Assembly: GCF_949628215.1 (NCBI RefSeq)
Contig: NC_134280.1
Span: forward strand, 50,990,621-51,054,620
Direction: 5' to 3'
Source: Phalacrocorax aristotelis
Taxonomy: Eukaryota > Chordata > Aves > Suliformes > Phalacrocoracidae
DNA: 64,000 bases
Under the pieces are notes generated by a model that worked only from the letters and a program-made list of their open reading frames with translations, was not told the DNA's origin and searched no databases. Position numbers and translations under genes: made by a program. This document shows positions 22,211 to 64,000 of this stretch, one piece after another (the stretch's first letter is position 1; every line of letters starts with the position of its first letter).

Positions 22211-23640
22211 TGGCCGGCGGCACCCCCAGCGGGGGGGCGGGGAAGGCCGCAGGCGCTGGTCCCCGCCGGTCCCAGCGGTGCCCCGGCCTGGGGGGTGTGT
22301 TCCGCCCCCCCGGAGGATGCCGGCTGCGCGACACCCACCGCCCCCAAATTAACAATAATGACAAACCCCCGCATCGATCCAGACTGAAACCTGGCCCTGC
22401 CCCGCTGCGGGCTGCAGACCACGCTGGGCAACGGGCAGGATCAGGCCCCGAGCTCTGAAGGAGGGGGCGAAATGCCTGTGACCCCACTCTGGCGTTGTTT
22501 CCCACGGGCCCCGAAAGTGCCGGTGCGGGACGGCTTCACCCCGAAATTAACGCGGGTTTCCAAAGAGGAAGGGGCAGGTCGGCGGCAGGGACCCCCCCTA
22601 AAATGCTTGAGCTCGGCCCAAAAGCAGCTGCCACCGGGGCTTTCCGGGGTGCACCGGTGGTGCAGCCCAGGCACGCAGGGCTGGAAACTCCCGTGGCTTC
22701 TGTATTTACTTTTTATATTTATTTTAATCCTTCTCCTTTCAGGCTGCCTTGGTTTCCACACTAAGGGCACACTATAAAAATCTAAAAAAACAAAAGCAGA
22801 ACGCAGGAGGGCAGCGGGCGCTGGCCGCACCCACTACATCTTGCCGGCGCTCCCGTGGGCCTGGTGCTGCGCCGGGCACTGCAGCTGCTCCCGGCTTCTC
22901 AGGCTGAACATCCGCAGAGGCAGGTGTCGGAGCACCCAACCGCCCCGGCCGCGCAGGAGAGGGGCTGGAGCCGCCGGCCCGCCGTTTCTGTGCCTCGCAG
23001 CTGCCTCGGCGGGATCTGGGGAGCGCTCGGGGTGCCGAACGGGCGTCACGAGCACCTCCGGTGCTGCTGTCCGGCACGGCGGCACCGCAGTTTTATGCAA
23101 AAAAGAAAAGGAAAAAAAAAAAAAAAAAATGAAGGGGGAAAAAAAGGAGGAAAACCAACCCCATGGTCGTGCATCAGCCCTGCGTGTGTGTTTTAGGGCC
23201 AGCACCACCCTTGCAAAGGGATGAACCCTGTGGGGGTCCCCGCCGGCCATGCCGGGTCCCGAGCGTGAGGCGGGGAGCGGGTGGAGGTGGGAGCGGGTCC
23301 TGGTGCCCGGTGCACAGCGGCAGCGCATCCCCCCACTCCGGAAAGGGGAAGCGGCGCCCGGCCGGGGCTGCAGCTGACTTCCAGTAATGCGGGTCCGCGA
23401 CGCGGCCGCCCATGATCGAAAACGGTCCCCTTGTGCCTCGGACCATTGCGGTGCAGGTTACGTACATTTTTGCATTAACTTAGAGGAAAATTAGCAAATA
23501 ACCATGATTTCAGGCAGCGCTCACCCTCGTTGCTTTTCCTTGAGCCCATCTGAGCTCTGCAGGGAGTGGTAAAACAAACGAAAAAACCCTGAGATTTGCA
23601 GTTTTACAAATTCACTACCCAAGGACTAGAGGGGTGGTCA
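22211..23640. other. CpG-rich upstream region of IRF7
   Basis: GC- and CpG-rich sequence continues about 1.3 kb upstream of the IRF7 promoter. It holds a plus-strand TATAAAAA at 22773-22780, an uninterrupted A-run at 23112-23129 in a purine-rich stretch, and open frames of 90-165 codons that look like by-products of low stop-codon density. I recognise no gene here. Confidence 0.5.
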
Positions 23641-23689
23641 GTAGGGCTGAAGCACAGGATTTTGGCCTCTTTCCCCCTATGCTTCTTGC

Positions 23690-24470
23690 ATTTGAGGAAA
23701 TTTCCCCTTCTTTCCAGGGACTTCTCCCTACTGCTTACTAGGACCTCCTGCATGATTTTCCAGGAAATTTCTCCCTTCCTTCCTAAAAAATCCCCCTATC
23801 ACTTTGTAGGAATTTCCTCCATCGCTTTCCAGGAAACTTCCCTCTCACTTTGCAGGGAAATATTTTTTCCTGGGAAATTTCCTTGTTGCTTTCTAGAGTC
23901 CTCCACTGCTTTCTAGGATTTTTTTCTCTGCATTACAGGACTTACATTGCTTGCTAGGAAATTTCCCCAAGACTATTGCCCCCTGGCATGCAATAAATTA
24001 TTTCCCAAGAAATGCCATTCTTCCTGTCCAGGAAATTTCCCTTTTGATTTCCAGCAATTCCTCCTTTGCTTTCTGGGAAATTTCCCCTCTAGGAAATATC
24101 ACTGTTACCTTCTTAAGAAATGCCACTTTTGCTTTCAGGAATTTCCCTGGTATTTAAGGTAATTTCCAACCTGCTTTCTAGGAGTTTTCCTCCTCTAGGA
24201 ATTTCTATCTCCTATGGCCTTCTAGGAAGTTCCGCCATTGCTTTCTACAAAGTTCCAGAGTATTTCCCCCTTTGCTTTTGAGGAATCCCCCCTACTGCTC
24301 TCTAGAAAATTCCTACATTGTCCTGCAGTAAATCACCCCTTCATTTTCCAGGATATTTTACTGTAGCTTTCTAGGATGGTTTCCTATTGGTTTCCTTTCC
24401 AGGAATCCCACCCCTCCACCACCCACCGGACTTTAGTAAATTTCCTCCTTACATTCCAGGAAGTTTCACC
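23690..24470. repeat. Degenerate tandem array of TTTCCAGGAAATTTCC-like units
   Basis: Irregular short units repeat variations on TTTCTAGGAAATTTCCCC through about 780 bases. The exact palindrome GGAAATTTCC occurs at 23696, 23873, 23957, 24031 and 24076. TTCN3GAA occurs at 23758, 23827, 24071, 24220, 24397 and 24454. The array begins about 1.5 kb upstream of the IRF7 promoter. No coding function is seen. Confidence 0.75.
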
Positions 24471-27316
24471 AGCCAAAACCGACCCACCTGCCTGAACCCC
24501 TGACAGGGGTATATGGAACCTCCCCCAAAACATATTTAAGGTCAATAAACCCCACAAAACCCAAACTAGAGGCACAGGAGCCATGGTCAGGGCAGGAGCA
24601 CAGGACAGGGGTGACATGGGAAAGGTATGACTGAAAAGGGCCTGGAGTCAGCGGAGGACCCTACAGCAGAAGGACCAGGTAGGACACACAAGGAGTTGAC
24701 CCCATGCTGGCTCTTGTCCCCTGCCCTGGGGACAAGGTGTGTTTCTCTAAGTGTATTTATTTACTTTCATCCCTCAATATGGCAATTAAGGCTTAGACGT
24801 TTCTGTCAATTAAGTTTACAGGAATTCTCCCCTTTTAAACGCTTATTTTCTTGGCCAGCAGCAGCATGCCTGTCTGAGGGGCTCCCACAGGGCCACAGTC
24901 ACTACCCCCCTGCCACCTCCTGCTGCCCTCCTCACTCAGGGACATGCCCAAGCAGCTAAAAAACAGCCCCATTCAGGTCACCACCTCCAACATGGTGGAA
25001 GAGCTGGAGATGGCAGGAGGAGCAGCCAGTTTTACAAAAAGGTTTTTAAAAGCATCCAGAAGGACAAGGAGAGCTTTCCTGGAACCTCAGCCCTTCACAG
25101 CACCAGATTTTCCTCCAAACATAACCCCACACTACAAACCTGCATCCCACGCACCCCCCTGCAGCTGCGAGTCACTCAGCTTAAAGGGGCAATCCTTGCA
25201 GGCAGAAGGGCAAGCAGAAAACCTCCCCCCCCAACTTTTTATCAGCAGGGTTTCTTTTGGGGACCCTCCTTGTAAATCACAAAGCAGCAAGGAACAGGGC
25301 ACCTTAAAAAAAGAAAAAAAAGAATCTCTTTTAATCCACCCAAGGGAATTCCAGAGCAAGAGCAGCATCACAGCACTACACACAGCACAGACATCTACCA
25401 TCATCTTTGCACAGATTCCTTCCCAGATATACAGAGAAGTCATTAAGAAAGAAAGAAGGAAATAAAGGAAATTATTCACATATGCAAAGTGACAAGTTAA
25501 CAAATCAGCCATAGACCAACTTTTTCAAGAGAAAAAGGATGCATCAAAGAAGAAGCCCCTCAACATACAGGTTCTGCAAAAACCTAACCCAAGAACATTG
25601 AAACAGAGGTGGTTTTCTTTTAAACATTAAAAACAGAGATTTTTTTAAAATTAATTTAAATACACATTTGAAACACAAACACCAAGCAAGTGCCTGGAGA
25701 ACAAAGTGAAAATAAGAAGGAATGAAAAGTTAATTTGATCAGTTTAATTGAAACACCAAAGTCGGGTGGATTGCACCAAATGGAATAAATAATGGAGAAG
25801 ATCACGCTTGGTTGGTAGATCTTGCACTTTAAACTAAAATTAATTACACAGCCCAAAAGAGTACTGAACGAGGAAGTCACCTGACAGGTGACGTTAGCTG
25901 GGGCAGCGTTCCTTTGGCAGAGTGGGTTGTAGGTGTGGCTTTGCCCCCTGCCACCCAACAGCAATCACCGCCCCAGAAGCGAGCAGGATGATGGGTTTTC
26001 GCAATCCAGAGTACTCCACCCTGTAACCACATACGTGCAAACACCTCCTCGCTCAGGGTGCGGGAACCTTCTGCCTCTTTAACACCAGCTGACTCCAAAC
26101 ACGCCCAAGTCAAACACCAAAGCACAACCAGACCTTGTGTTTTCACCGGGCAAGGTGAGCACACAGGCGCAGCATTTCTAGCATGTCTCCCCGAGGTTGG
26201 GCACCGCAGAAGCGGAGCCAGCACCTCCTTTCACACACCTGAGGCCAGGCTGGAAAAAACTAAAAATCAGCTAATCTACACATGCAGCCTCCGCTTTATC
26301 ACCCTGGGGGCGGGCAGGCTGAAGGAATGTAAGTGGTTTCTTGTTGTTTGGTTTCCCCTCCCCATAACCCTGCATTAAAAAAATAAAACCCAACCACCAC
26401 CCCAATCCCCCACCCCCCACCCCCCCTCCCCCCCCAAAAAAAAAGAACACTGAACAAAAATAACTTGATTCCAAGTTCCTCTCCCTCCCCTGACTGTAGC
26501 CAAGCAGTGAAGCACCTCTGGACATTCACGTGATCCCAGACATGTTCCCTACAGAGCAGACATCTCATCTCTGCACCTCACCCAGATGTGCCTGTGACAC
26601 CTAGTTAGGAGGGACATCCCTTTGCTTTAAAACAAAAATAATTATAAAATCAACAGTAACAATCCCCTTTCCCTTCCCCTGATCTCCAAGAAGTTCATCT
26701 AAGTCCAACTCGTTTTCAGAAAGGTAGAAGGGAGGGGTGAAGGTTTCCAGGCCAAGGAACTTGCTGGATCCAGCATCCTCCGCACCGTGCCTCCAGTGAC
26801 GATGAGATGAGCTCCCTTTGCGCACTGCCCGCTCTCAACCTGGGGCCAGCAGAGCTGAGGAGGGGTAGAGGGGACACAGCTGCCCCCCCAGCTCCTTCTC
26901 AGATAGTTGGAAACTCCAGGAAGAAAGAGGGGACCTGGGGTGGATGAGGGTTCAGGTTATTTCTTTCCCATCCCTCTTCCTCCTCAAGGCTGGCAGGAGA
27001 CTTCTGGGTCTGCAAGCCCAGTCTGTGCTTACCAGTATCCTTAAGAATGACAATTTTAAAACAAAAAAAAAAAAAAGAAAGGAAAAAAATGCATTATTAG
27101 GTATTGTCCGTGGAAGGAGCAGGAGGGGACAGGTTCCAGACCGAGACAGAAAAGGGACTGCCTCCCTCCCAGCGTTTACTCGTCTGGAGACCATGTCCCC
27201 TCAGCATCCCTGCGCGAACCCTTTGTGCTGTTGCTCTGACACCAATCGACAAGGATGATGAACACAACGAATTCGGCATGGCAGAGGGTGGGACGGCACA
27301 CGCAAGTGTGCTGGAG
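24471..27316. other. Spacer and probable SLC25A22 3' UTR
   Basis: No gene is recognised. SLC25A22 is transcribed towards lower coordinates, so part of this stretch is its 3' UTR. On the minus strand AATAAA lies at 24756-24761 and the variant ATTAAA at 25743-25748. A C-rich then A-rich block sits at about 26396-26445 and an A-run near 27060. I looked for CEND1, which follows SLC25A22 in mammals, and did not find it. Confidence 0.5.
24756..24761 (-). terminator. Candidate SLC25A22 poly(A) signal
   Basis: Minus-strand AATAAA about 2.6 kb after the SLC25A22 stop. The ATTAAA variant at 25743-25748 is an alternative. There is no direct support for either. Confidence 0.25.
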
Positions 27317-56517
<29,201 letters not shown>

Positions 56518-56613
56518 TTAATTCAAACTTGATCGTGTTAATAAATGAATCTGTTCCTTCAAATCGTTCCTTAATTTCTTCTTCAGTCACTTCTTTCTCA
56601 CTTCAGTTTCTTC
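56518..56613 (-). other. 5' UTR part of SLC25A22 coding exon 1
   Basis: Upstream of the start codon the minus strand reads back to a strong acceptor: a T/C-rich tract ending TTTCCCAG, with exon start at 56613. This makes the exon 56498-56613 with 96 bases of 5' UTR. It implies at least one earlier non-coding exon. Confidence 0.65.
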
Positions 56614-59600
56614 CTGGGAAAGAAGAGAAAGACACCAAGGAGACAAAGTTGAGACACTTACAATCTTCCCGAAGCTCAGGTCCTACTGGGCAAGCTGCAG
56701 GGTGAGGCCAGCTGAGGAACAAATGGCTTAAGGGTGCACCTGGTCTCTTCAGAGAGGAGACTAAGCTCCAGAGGGAGCTTATAAATGTCTGTGTCTGTGT
56801 GTATATGAATATACAACCACATATGGAGGGAGGAGCTGCCAGAGCCATCAGGCTCCAGCAGCATGTAAGGAAGGGCAGCAGCCAGGCAGTGCATGAGCTC
56901 TGCCCAGCATCCAGGACAGCAGTACCCATCACAGCTCTCGAACTCCAGGGAGCATTTCACACCACACCACGTGGACCTCCAATCCTCTGCAGGTCCACCC
57001 AGTCCCCACAAGACAATCATGCACCATCACAAGACCCGTTCAGCATTTCCCTCCACACAAACGTGCTGTTTCTAAAGGACAGTCTTCAAAAACCTGCTCC
57101 TCTATTTCCCAGACCACGCTCAGCTGTGCCAACATGCACACACGCACTATCGTACATGGCACATCTTGTACAACACACAATCTTGTGCCAACATTGTCTT
57201 TTAAGTAGTGCCTCTCCCTCCCCAAGCTATTGATGTGACTGCCCTTTGGACCCCCCCTTTCAGCTCAGTGCCTACTGGCACAGCACTGAAGCTCCAAGTC
57301 TGCAGGAAACAGTTCTCTCTAGGACTCCTAATTGCTGCTATTTAATGAGAGCCAGTAGAAGTCACCACACAAAGAAATCCAGACACTGGAGAAAATTTCA
57401 GAAGCAGCCACAGCCTTCAGCTTTCTGGAGATGTCCTTGTCTTCTCCTCACCTCCAACCTGGAAATCAGATGCCCCTTGCTTCCATCAGGCATCTCAGCA
57501 GCACCCAGCCACTCTCCTCCCTCCCCTCTTCCAGCTGCCACATGGGTGGCAAGCCAGAAGTGGAGGAGATATCTTTGCCCTTTGTCTCTGGAATGAAGTC
57601 TGCCCCTTAATTGCAGTTTTCCTAAGCCACACAGAATCTCACATCCAAAAAGGTGGCACACACTTCTGCTCTGGAGATAGAACCTGAGGGGCAGAGGCAT
57701 TTCCGAGAATAAAAGGTCCCTGATAGTGTAAAGAGCTGGTGATGGTGCCAACAGGTACAGGAAGGAGAGGGGGTGAGGTTACGCACAGTTCAGCACTGGC
57801 CTGCTCCCCAACCAGTTACACCAAGAGCCAAGGATAGGGCAGTATGAAAGCATCTGCACAGTCCCATGCTTGGATGACATGAGACTAAACCTGCCTTTTC
57901 TGCAGACCCACATCCAGCCAAATGAGAGACCAGTACATGGAGCTCACTAAGGAAAGGGGTTCCTCTCTAAAACACTGTACACGAACCTCACCCACTACAC
58001 TATTACACCACCCATGCCTCTGGTGACCCCCCTTCAGACAATTTACCTAATATGAACTAATCCGTTGAAGCAGACACTAAAAATCTCCAGATCAGCTAAG
58101 TCTGCACTTTCTGAGTGAAAATCACTTACACCTTTTGCTGAGTGTGCTTTCATATGCATGTCCACAAGAGTAATTTGTTTCAGGTTAATCTCATTCTCTC
58201 TCAATTTAACCAGAATAAGACCAAAATATAAAAATATAGGGAGACCAGTTGCTGAAAGCCTGTAATGCTGGCATAAATAAGCCCTGAACCATGAAAATTC
58301 ACTTTATATAGTCTATACCCTCAACAGGATATTTGTGTTTATTGAGGCAGCGGCTCTGACAGAGTACATGCACCGAGTGGTCCTGACCCCCTGCTCCAAG
58401 CTCTGGGAAACTGCCTCCTTGTTGCCCCTGCTGCACCCATCCCTGTGGAGAGGCATCCAGGAGTCCAGGCACCCATCACAAAGGGCAACCCAAGAGAAGA
58501 CAACGAGGTTGCTAATATTCACACTGACCAGTAGCCCAAAGAGTGAGAGAGACCAAGATGGACACACAAACGTACCGCAGGGCTGTTTCTTACCTGCTGA
58601 CACAAGTAGAGTGATGGGAGTAGAAGATGGTACCACACCAAGAGGAACTTGGGATAGCTGGGTTTAGCTCTCTCCTCCCTTTTTTCCTACACAGCCTGGA
58701 CACTGCTTTTGGCTTCAGCTCTCCACCTGCCCGGTAACTGCTGAGCCCTCCCTAGCTGTCTGACCCAGCTGGAAAACTGCTGCTGCTTTCCACTAAGGAA
58801 CGGATGCTCCTGCTGCAGCTGCACAGCATGAAGGGGTAAAATCTATCTTCCTGGGTTTAAAACCAGGCAAAGTTACAGGCTTCCTTAGTGCACAAAGGCC
58901 CATCCAGGCAACAGGCTGTACAGCCAGCAAATGACAGGACTAGTATCATCTTCCCTAACAAAAGCTACTCAACTCGCAGACAAACGAGGGGAAGCAAGCG
59001 ATGTGATCTTTTTACAGCAGACACCAGCACTTGGTAACTGTTTATACAGCACCTGGCACAGCAGAGGCCTGAATGTCCGTGGTCAGGGGATTTTAATGCA
59101 TTATGGGATTTTAACGCACTGAAGTGGAAAGCATATTTGAGCTCTGTTTGTTTAAACAGAGCTCTAGCAAACAACCATTTGCAAAACAAACTCAAAGCCA
59201 TGGCAAACTATCTACAGAACTCCCCGATTCCCTTAAAAGATGGTCAATGATGAAGCCTCTGGCACCCTGGCCAGGGAGCTCCTGGGGACAGCCAGATCCC
59301 AGTCCCTCCCAAGGCAGGAAAATAGCTGCTACAGTCCTGCAGTCTGAGAGGAGGAAAAACACACACTGGGAAGAGAATGGTGCCAATTTTATAGGATATT
59401 TAAAAAATAATTCCAGAACAACATCATGCGTTTAATCTAGAAAGGAAAGAGATTAAACAGAGACCTAAGTATATTTCACCAGAAATGTGGTGCTTTCAGG
59501 AGCCAAAAAGTGCAAACAAAAGCAGGCAAGCAAAGCTTCTGCAACCAAGCAGGTGTGTAGCTCCAGGGCTTCCTATGGGAGCACAGCTTGTATCTGCCCA

Positions 59601-62600
59601 GGAAATCTCCCATCAGCACCTGCACTGGGGCAGCAGGCAAGCTAGCAGCACCAAAAAGGTACTGATGCCTCACAAAGTCTCCGTACAGTTAAAATTCACG
59701 GCCAGGTGCTGCTGGAACTGGGAACTTGCATGGCACAAGCGGCAGGGAAGAAACCAGTAGTGGGTGGGCAGGGGAAGCGAGATCTGCCAGAGACCTACGT
59801 GAAAGCTGAAGAGGCTGAGCAGCTCTCACAGAAGGGAGGACCTAAATCGTACATTCCGTAATTAAGAAAGCAAAAGCTGCATGGGCAATGAATTACATGG
59901 CGTTAATTCCTTCCTAGAGTGCTGTTTGCACAGCTAGGCATGGATTAATGCCCCATTACTCACACACCAGGACATCCCCTCTACTTTTATTGAAATGATC
60001 AAGCAAATTAGTTTCAGAGCAACACGTGCACTGCAGCACATGGAATTACCTCCATGCTAGGTGGAGATGCAGTGCAAATGGCCCAAAGCCCACACTGCAG
60101 CATGTAGATAGCCCAGGAGCCTCCTCAACCCAGCCTCTCCCTTTTCCCAGCTCCCAAAACCCAACTCCAGAGAGCAACAGACTGGGGGTACTATAATGCA
60201 GACCTCGCCAGCTTTGGATGTATCTGGTCCTCACAGCCTTGGCCACTGGCAAAATGGTCCTGATTTGCTCCCCTGCCTTGCCACACACACTCATACACCT
60301 ATGCTACCCAGACGGTAAGGTTTTCTTCAGGATGGCCAACCTTTGCATACCGTGGACCTGCTGCACTCCTAACCAGCCTGGGGCATGGGGCTGGACTCTT
60401 AACCTTCACTTCTCACCTTATCACCTGAAGAAAAAGTGCTTACCAGAGTATCACATCTAGCCTGGGGCATGGAGGGCAGCACACAGTCTCATCACATGCC
60501 ATGTGCACATGAGACCAGCTCTTCACTTCTGCCCTCCCTCAGCCCTCCCATTTTCCAGGCTCCCCCCTTCCCAGCAGCCCCACTCTGCAGCTGAGCACAG
60601 CCTCTCGAGCACAGAATGTCAGATATGCCGATTTATCTCAGTGCACGCAGGCTGCCATTTTGATTGAAGACCTTGAGCCAACATCAGATGATGCTTTGGC
60701 TGAAGGAAGCAATCCCATCCTCTCCCTACACCCAGACGTGTTCCTATCCCCACTTTTGTGCCAGCACAAACATTTGTGCAGAGCAGTCAGACAGGGATGA
60801 GACAGAACTGGTGGCCAGCACATGCTGGAGCTGTCAATGAAAGCAAACATTCAAACTACAACCTTGACTTGAAAATAAACAGCAGAAGGGGAAGACAAAA
60901 CTCCCTTCCACATATTTCCATTTGTCTTGAGAGCAGACAAACTCAACGTCCCAGCCAGAGAAGCCAACATCAAGAAGCAGGGCTCAGAGGGTTAGAGGAG
61001 GGAGCAAAGCTGTACCAACATCCACTGTGTCAAGGGGACACAGCCGTGAGACCGATCGCAGTCAGAGAAGGGGCAGGGAGAAGCAATCAGCAACTAACAT
61101 CCGCTGGGAGAGGGGAAACCCTCTGGGATCAGCATACTGCTTTCCTTCACAGTGCAAACCCATTCGAAGGTGTGCACACCCTGCCACGTTTTTCTAACAA
61201 CAGAAGCAAAGCTGCTATCGCAACAGTAAGTTTTAAGGAGTGCAAACTAAACTGCAAATATTTCCTGAGAGAAGCTGCTCTCTAGATGCATGCCAGGCAC
61301 AAAGCGCACAAGCAGGTCAGCACCAGGAAATCTCACCTGGGGGAAGCTGTTGACTTGGCTCCCGCCTGCCCAAGGCATTTTGGCATAGAGGGGATGGAGG
61401 GAATTGGTGGTAGTTTCTTCTCTGCTGCTTGCTTGCCCTTAGGCTCTCAAAAGCAGGGACTGCCACGAACTTCCCTACAGCACCAGGCAGAGCATTAGTC
61501 CTAACTAAAACAAAGCAGCTCCCAAGCATGCTGGCAGTCACTCCCTCACCGTCACAGACTGTCACCTCTCTGGCTGCGTAGTGGGACAACGTGGCCCCTT
61601 CATACTGTTCTGCCATCAGGCAGAAGCCCTGGGGCTGCAGACGCAGACTCACCTGCCTCGTGGTCAGTGGCTGACTGTCCCCGTAGGACACTGGGCTTTG
61701 AAAGCACCAAGCCCAGGGCAGGTCCCCTCCTTGCCTCAGGTGAAAAAAGGCCAAAGTCCCAGAGGGGAGGTGCCACGCCACCTGCCTGCACCATTGGCTG
61801 CTCGCACCCCCATGGGGACAGCGCCCACTCAGTTTACAAGACAGCAGGGATGCTGAGCCCCAGTATGCAGGGCACCTGGTTCTCCTTTCTGACAGCTCCC
61901 TGCAAGAGCCCTCAGCTCCTGCAGCTCCTTCAGTCCTCCACGACTTACCTCTGCCTTGTCCACCTTCATTCCCACTGGCTACTTGGGATGGGTGTCCCCC
62001 AGGGCCCTTCTATCTACAGCCAAAAATGCCAGAGCACATTCGCAGTGACCACAGTCAGGCTGGCACCTTGCAAAACAGCAGGCAAACTTTGCCCCCATAT
62101 CTGGCTTCCACGCTCCTTGCAAACTGGGCTCAGCCTGGGGAACCTGAACTTCATGCTGCGAGACCCTGTGATGACAGAACACTTCAAAACATCTCCCTCA
62201 TGCCACAAAGCAACAGGCAAGCTAGTCCTCAGGCTGAGGGCATGTTATAGAGGTGTTTGGCTTTGCAAACATGGGTGGTGGCTGTACAGATTTACCTGGA
62301 TGCCCACAGAGGGGAAAAAGAGAACCAAAACTCCCGATTAGCAGCAAACGTTCCTGATCTCTCATTCCAGCTCTGTTGCTGGCTTGCCGTTTACCTTCAG
62401 ACAGGCTATCCACCCACAACTGGCAGTCTGAGGAACACCCTGCTCCAGCTTTCCTAAGCTTCCAGCTTAGGAAAAAGCAAGCCATGAACAAAACTAGTGC
62501 AACATCTTAGCAGAGGCACCTGCCCACCACATCCTTTACCCATCCAGACCAGCGTAGTTGTCCAGAACATTGCGACAGAAGAAGAGCTGCAACAAGGCCA

Positions 62601-64000
62601 CGGTGGAGGTGTTACATGGCACAATCCTGCAAGTCCCTGGAACTACAGCAATGTTCTACATTCTGATACTGCACACACAGTGTCGCAGCTATCCTCTCCC
62701 TGGGGATTTATTCGAGATTACAGGAAATTCAGAGACCTCACTTACCTTCACACAACAGCAGTCAAGAAGGCAAAACAGAGACAGCACAGACTGGCCTTGG
62801 AAATGCAGCCACCTCCACCGAGGAAAGAGAGGGCTCAGCACTTGAGAGCTTCTTTTGAGTTGGTTCAACCGACCCTCCCATCTCATGGACAACTGTCCCA
62901 CCGTGTGCCAGAGGCAGCTCTTTCTCTCTCTCTCTCCCCCCACCTCTCCAGATCTGCCTGCTGGCCTCAGTCACCAGGGCCACTTCAATGAGAAGCAAAT
63001 GAGTTACCGAAGACATCAGACAGAGATTTTACTACACCTAGCAACAGTCTCTCTGTCTGCTTGGCCTCAGCCATGCTGGGAAAAGCCAACCTAGCTGCCG
63101 ACTCCAAAGCAAGGATCAGAGTGAGTGCAGCAGCAGGTATGACTGGAAAGGAAGGGGACAAAAAAGCACTAAGGAGGTGGGGATCATCCTGTCTCTGGGC
63201 AGTAGGAACAGAAGAAAAACACCCAGTTTTCCCATGCTCTCCCCTCTGGGCTCTCCATCCTGCTGGAAGTGACAGGCTGGCCCCCCACTCCCAGTACAGT
63301 GTCATGCAACTTTGCCTGTTTTGCTGAGAAACCTTAAGCAATAACTCAAGACAACAATCATTTTCTGTTACCTCTGTGAGAGCTAAGGCTTGGTGAAAGG
63401 CCTCCAAAAGGAACTGTAAGCAGCCAGAGAAGTGCCTTCCTGACTTGGAGAGCTTGTCAAGGCCATACAACCAGAAACTTGCTTAGGTTAGTGCAGAAGC
63501 TGTTTGCCATATTGCTTAACGGGGAAGTCCCATGGAGGCCTCTCCTTGCATCAACATGAACTCTCTCCCAGATGACTCTCCCACCCCTCAGCTCTAGCCC
63601 AGGACAGCTCAGAAAACAGAGTCCATCCAGTTCATAGGTCAGATCACACTCCAGTTACCAGAGCCCAGTTCATAGGTTCATAGGTCACATCACACTTCAG
63701 TTGCCAGAGCCCATCCCACTTCAGCCAGGCAGAAAGGTTTGCAAAAGGGCAATTGCTCAATGCCAAGCCATCTGCATTTGAGTCAGATGGAAAGACTTGA
63801 GGAGCAGGCCTCTGCCGACCTGGACCAAATACCAGATATGCCCTTCAACTTTGCATGTGTTGGGAAACTGCCCTGGATTGAGAGCCTGAAGACTGACACT
63901 CATCTTGAAGCTGGACTTGGGCATCAGCACTGGAGCACACCAAGAGGCCCCAGTGCAGATCTGGGACTGCAGAGACCTTTAGTCAAGGACAGTCCCTCTC
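56614..64000 (-). other. SLC25A22 5' UTR intron or upstream sequence
   Basis: No gene, RNA or clear transposon is recognised in 7.4 kb. Open frames up to 224 codons (61667-62341, plus) lack domains and supporting context. There is no CpG-rich promoter-like stretch, so the SLC25A22 promoter probably lies beyond the right edge. Confidence 0.6.
63631..63712. repeat. Two-copy direct duplication
   Basis: A segment starting TTCATAGGTCAGATCACACT at 63631 is repeated at 63677 with a few substitutions, 46 bases apart, each ending CCAGAGCC. It looks like a small local duplication. Confidence 0.8.

Noticed and set aside
22834-23328. 164-codon minus-strand open frame in the CpG-rich region
   Set aside because: High GC lowers stop frequency; the frame runs through the A-rich tract as a phenylalanine run and shows no domain.
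24944-25465. 173-codon plus-strand open frame between IRF7 and SLC25A22
   Set aside because: No motif recognised and it overlaps probable 3' UTR of SLC25A22.
24471-27316. CEND1, expected by mammalian synteny downstream of SLC25A22
   Set aside because: No frame with its alanine/proline-rich body and C-terminal membrane anchor could be found.
60758-61285. 175-codon plus-strand open frame
   Set aside because: No recognisable homology and no supporting gene structure.
61667-62341. 224-codon plus-strand open frame near the right end
   Set aside because: No domain or conserved motif; overlapping frames on both strands are of similar length, as expected in GC-richer non-coding DNA.

Overview
This is vertebrate nuclear DNA, almost certainly avian. 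It holds spliced GT-AG genes with short introns in a GC-rich core and large introns elsewhere, a decayed CR1 LINE (the main avian LINE family), and neighbours (PHRF1, IRF7, SLC25A22) that sit together in human 11p15.5. No bacterial or viral gene is visible.

Layout: (1) 84-6721 (+): the last five coding exons of PHRF1, with RS-rich linker, acidic/SUMO-motif region and C-terminal SRI domain. The N-terminal PHD and RING domains lie left of the window. (2) 6722-9782: PHRF1 3' UTR and spacer. (3) 9783-17450 (+): an 11-exon gene assembled by exact phase matching into an 856-residue LRR-Roc-COR (ROCO) protein of the MFHAS1 type, without kinase. (4) 17993-22063 (-): complete IRF7, 11 exons, 508 residues, converging tail-to-tail on the ROCO gene. 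Only its introns 2 and 10 are enlarged, and each is filled by a minisatellite. Its promoter holds ISRE, GAS, CRE-like and TATA-like elements. (5) 22211-27316: CpG-rich upstream sequence, a degenerate tandem array rich in GGAAATTTCC and TTCN3GAA motifs, then spacer and probable SLC25A22 3' UTR. (6) 27317-56517 (-): complete coding sequence of SLC25A22, the mitochondrial glutamate carrier (9 coding exons, 321 residues), with a CR1 LINE in intron 1. (7) 56518-64000: 5' UTR exon of SLC25A22, then a further 5' UTR intron or upstream sequence without recognisable genes.

Functionally, PHRF1 is a nuclear ubiquitin ligase that binds the RNA polymerase II CTD. IRF7 is the main interferon-response transcription factor of birds. 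The ROCO protein resembles MFHAS1, a regulator of innate immune signalling in mammals. SLC25A22 is metabolic. The points most worth following up are the IRF7 intron 2 array, which repeats a near copy of the real exon 2 splice donor nine times, and the extra ROCO gene beside IRF7.
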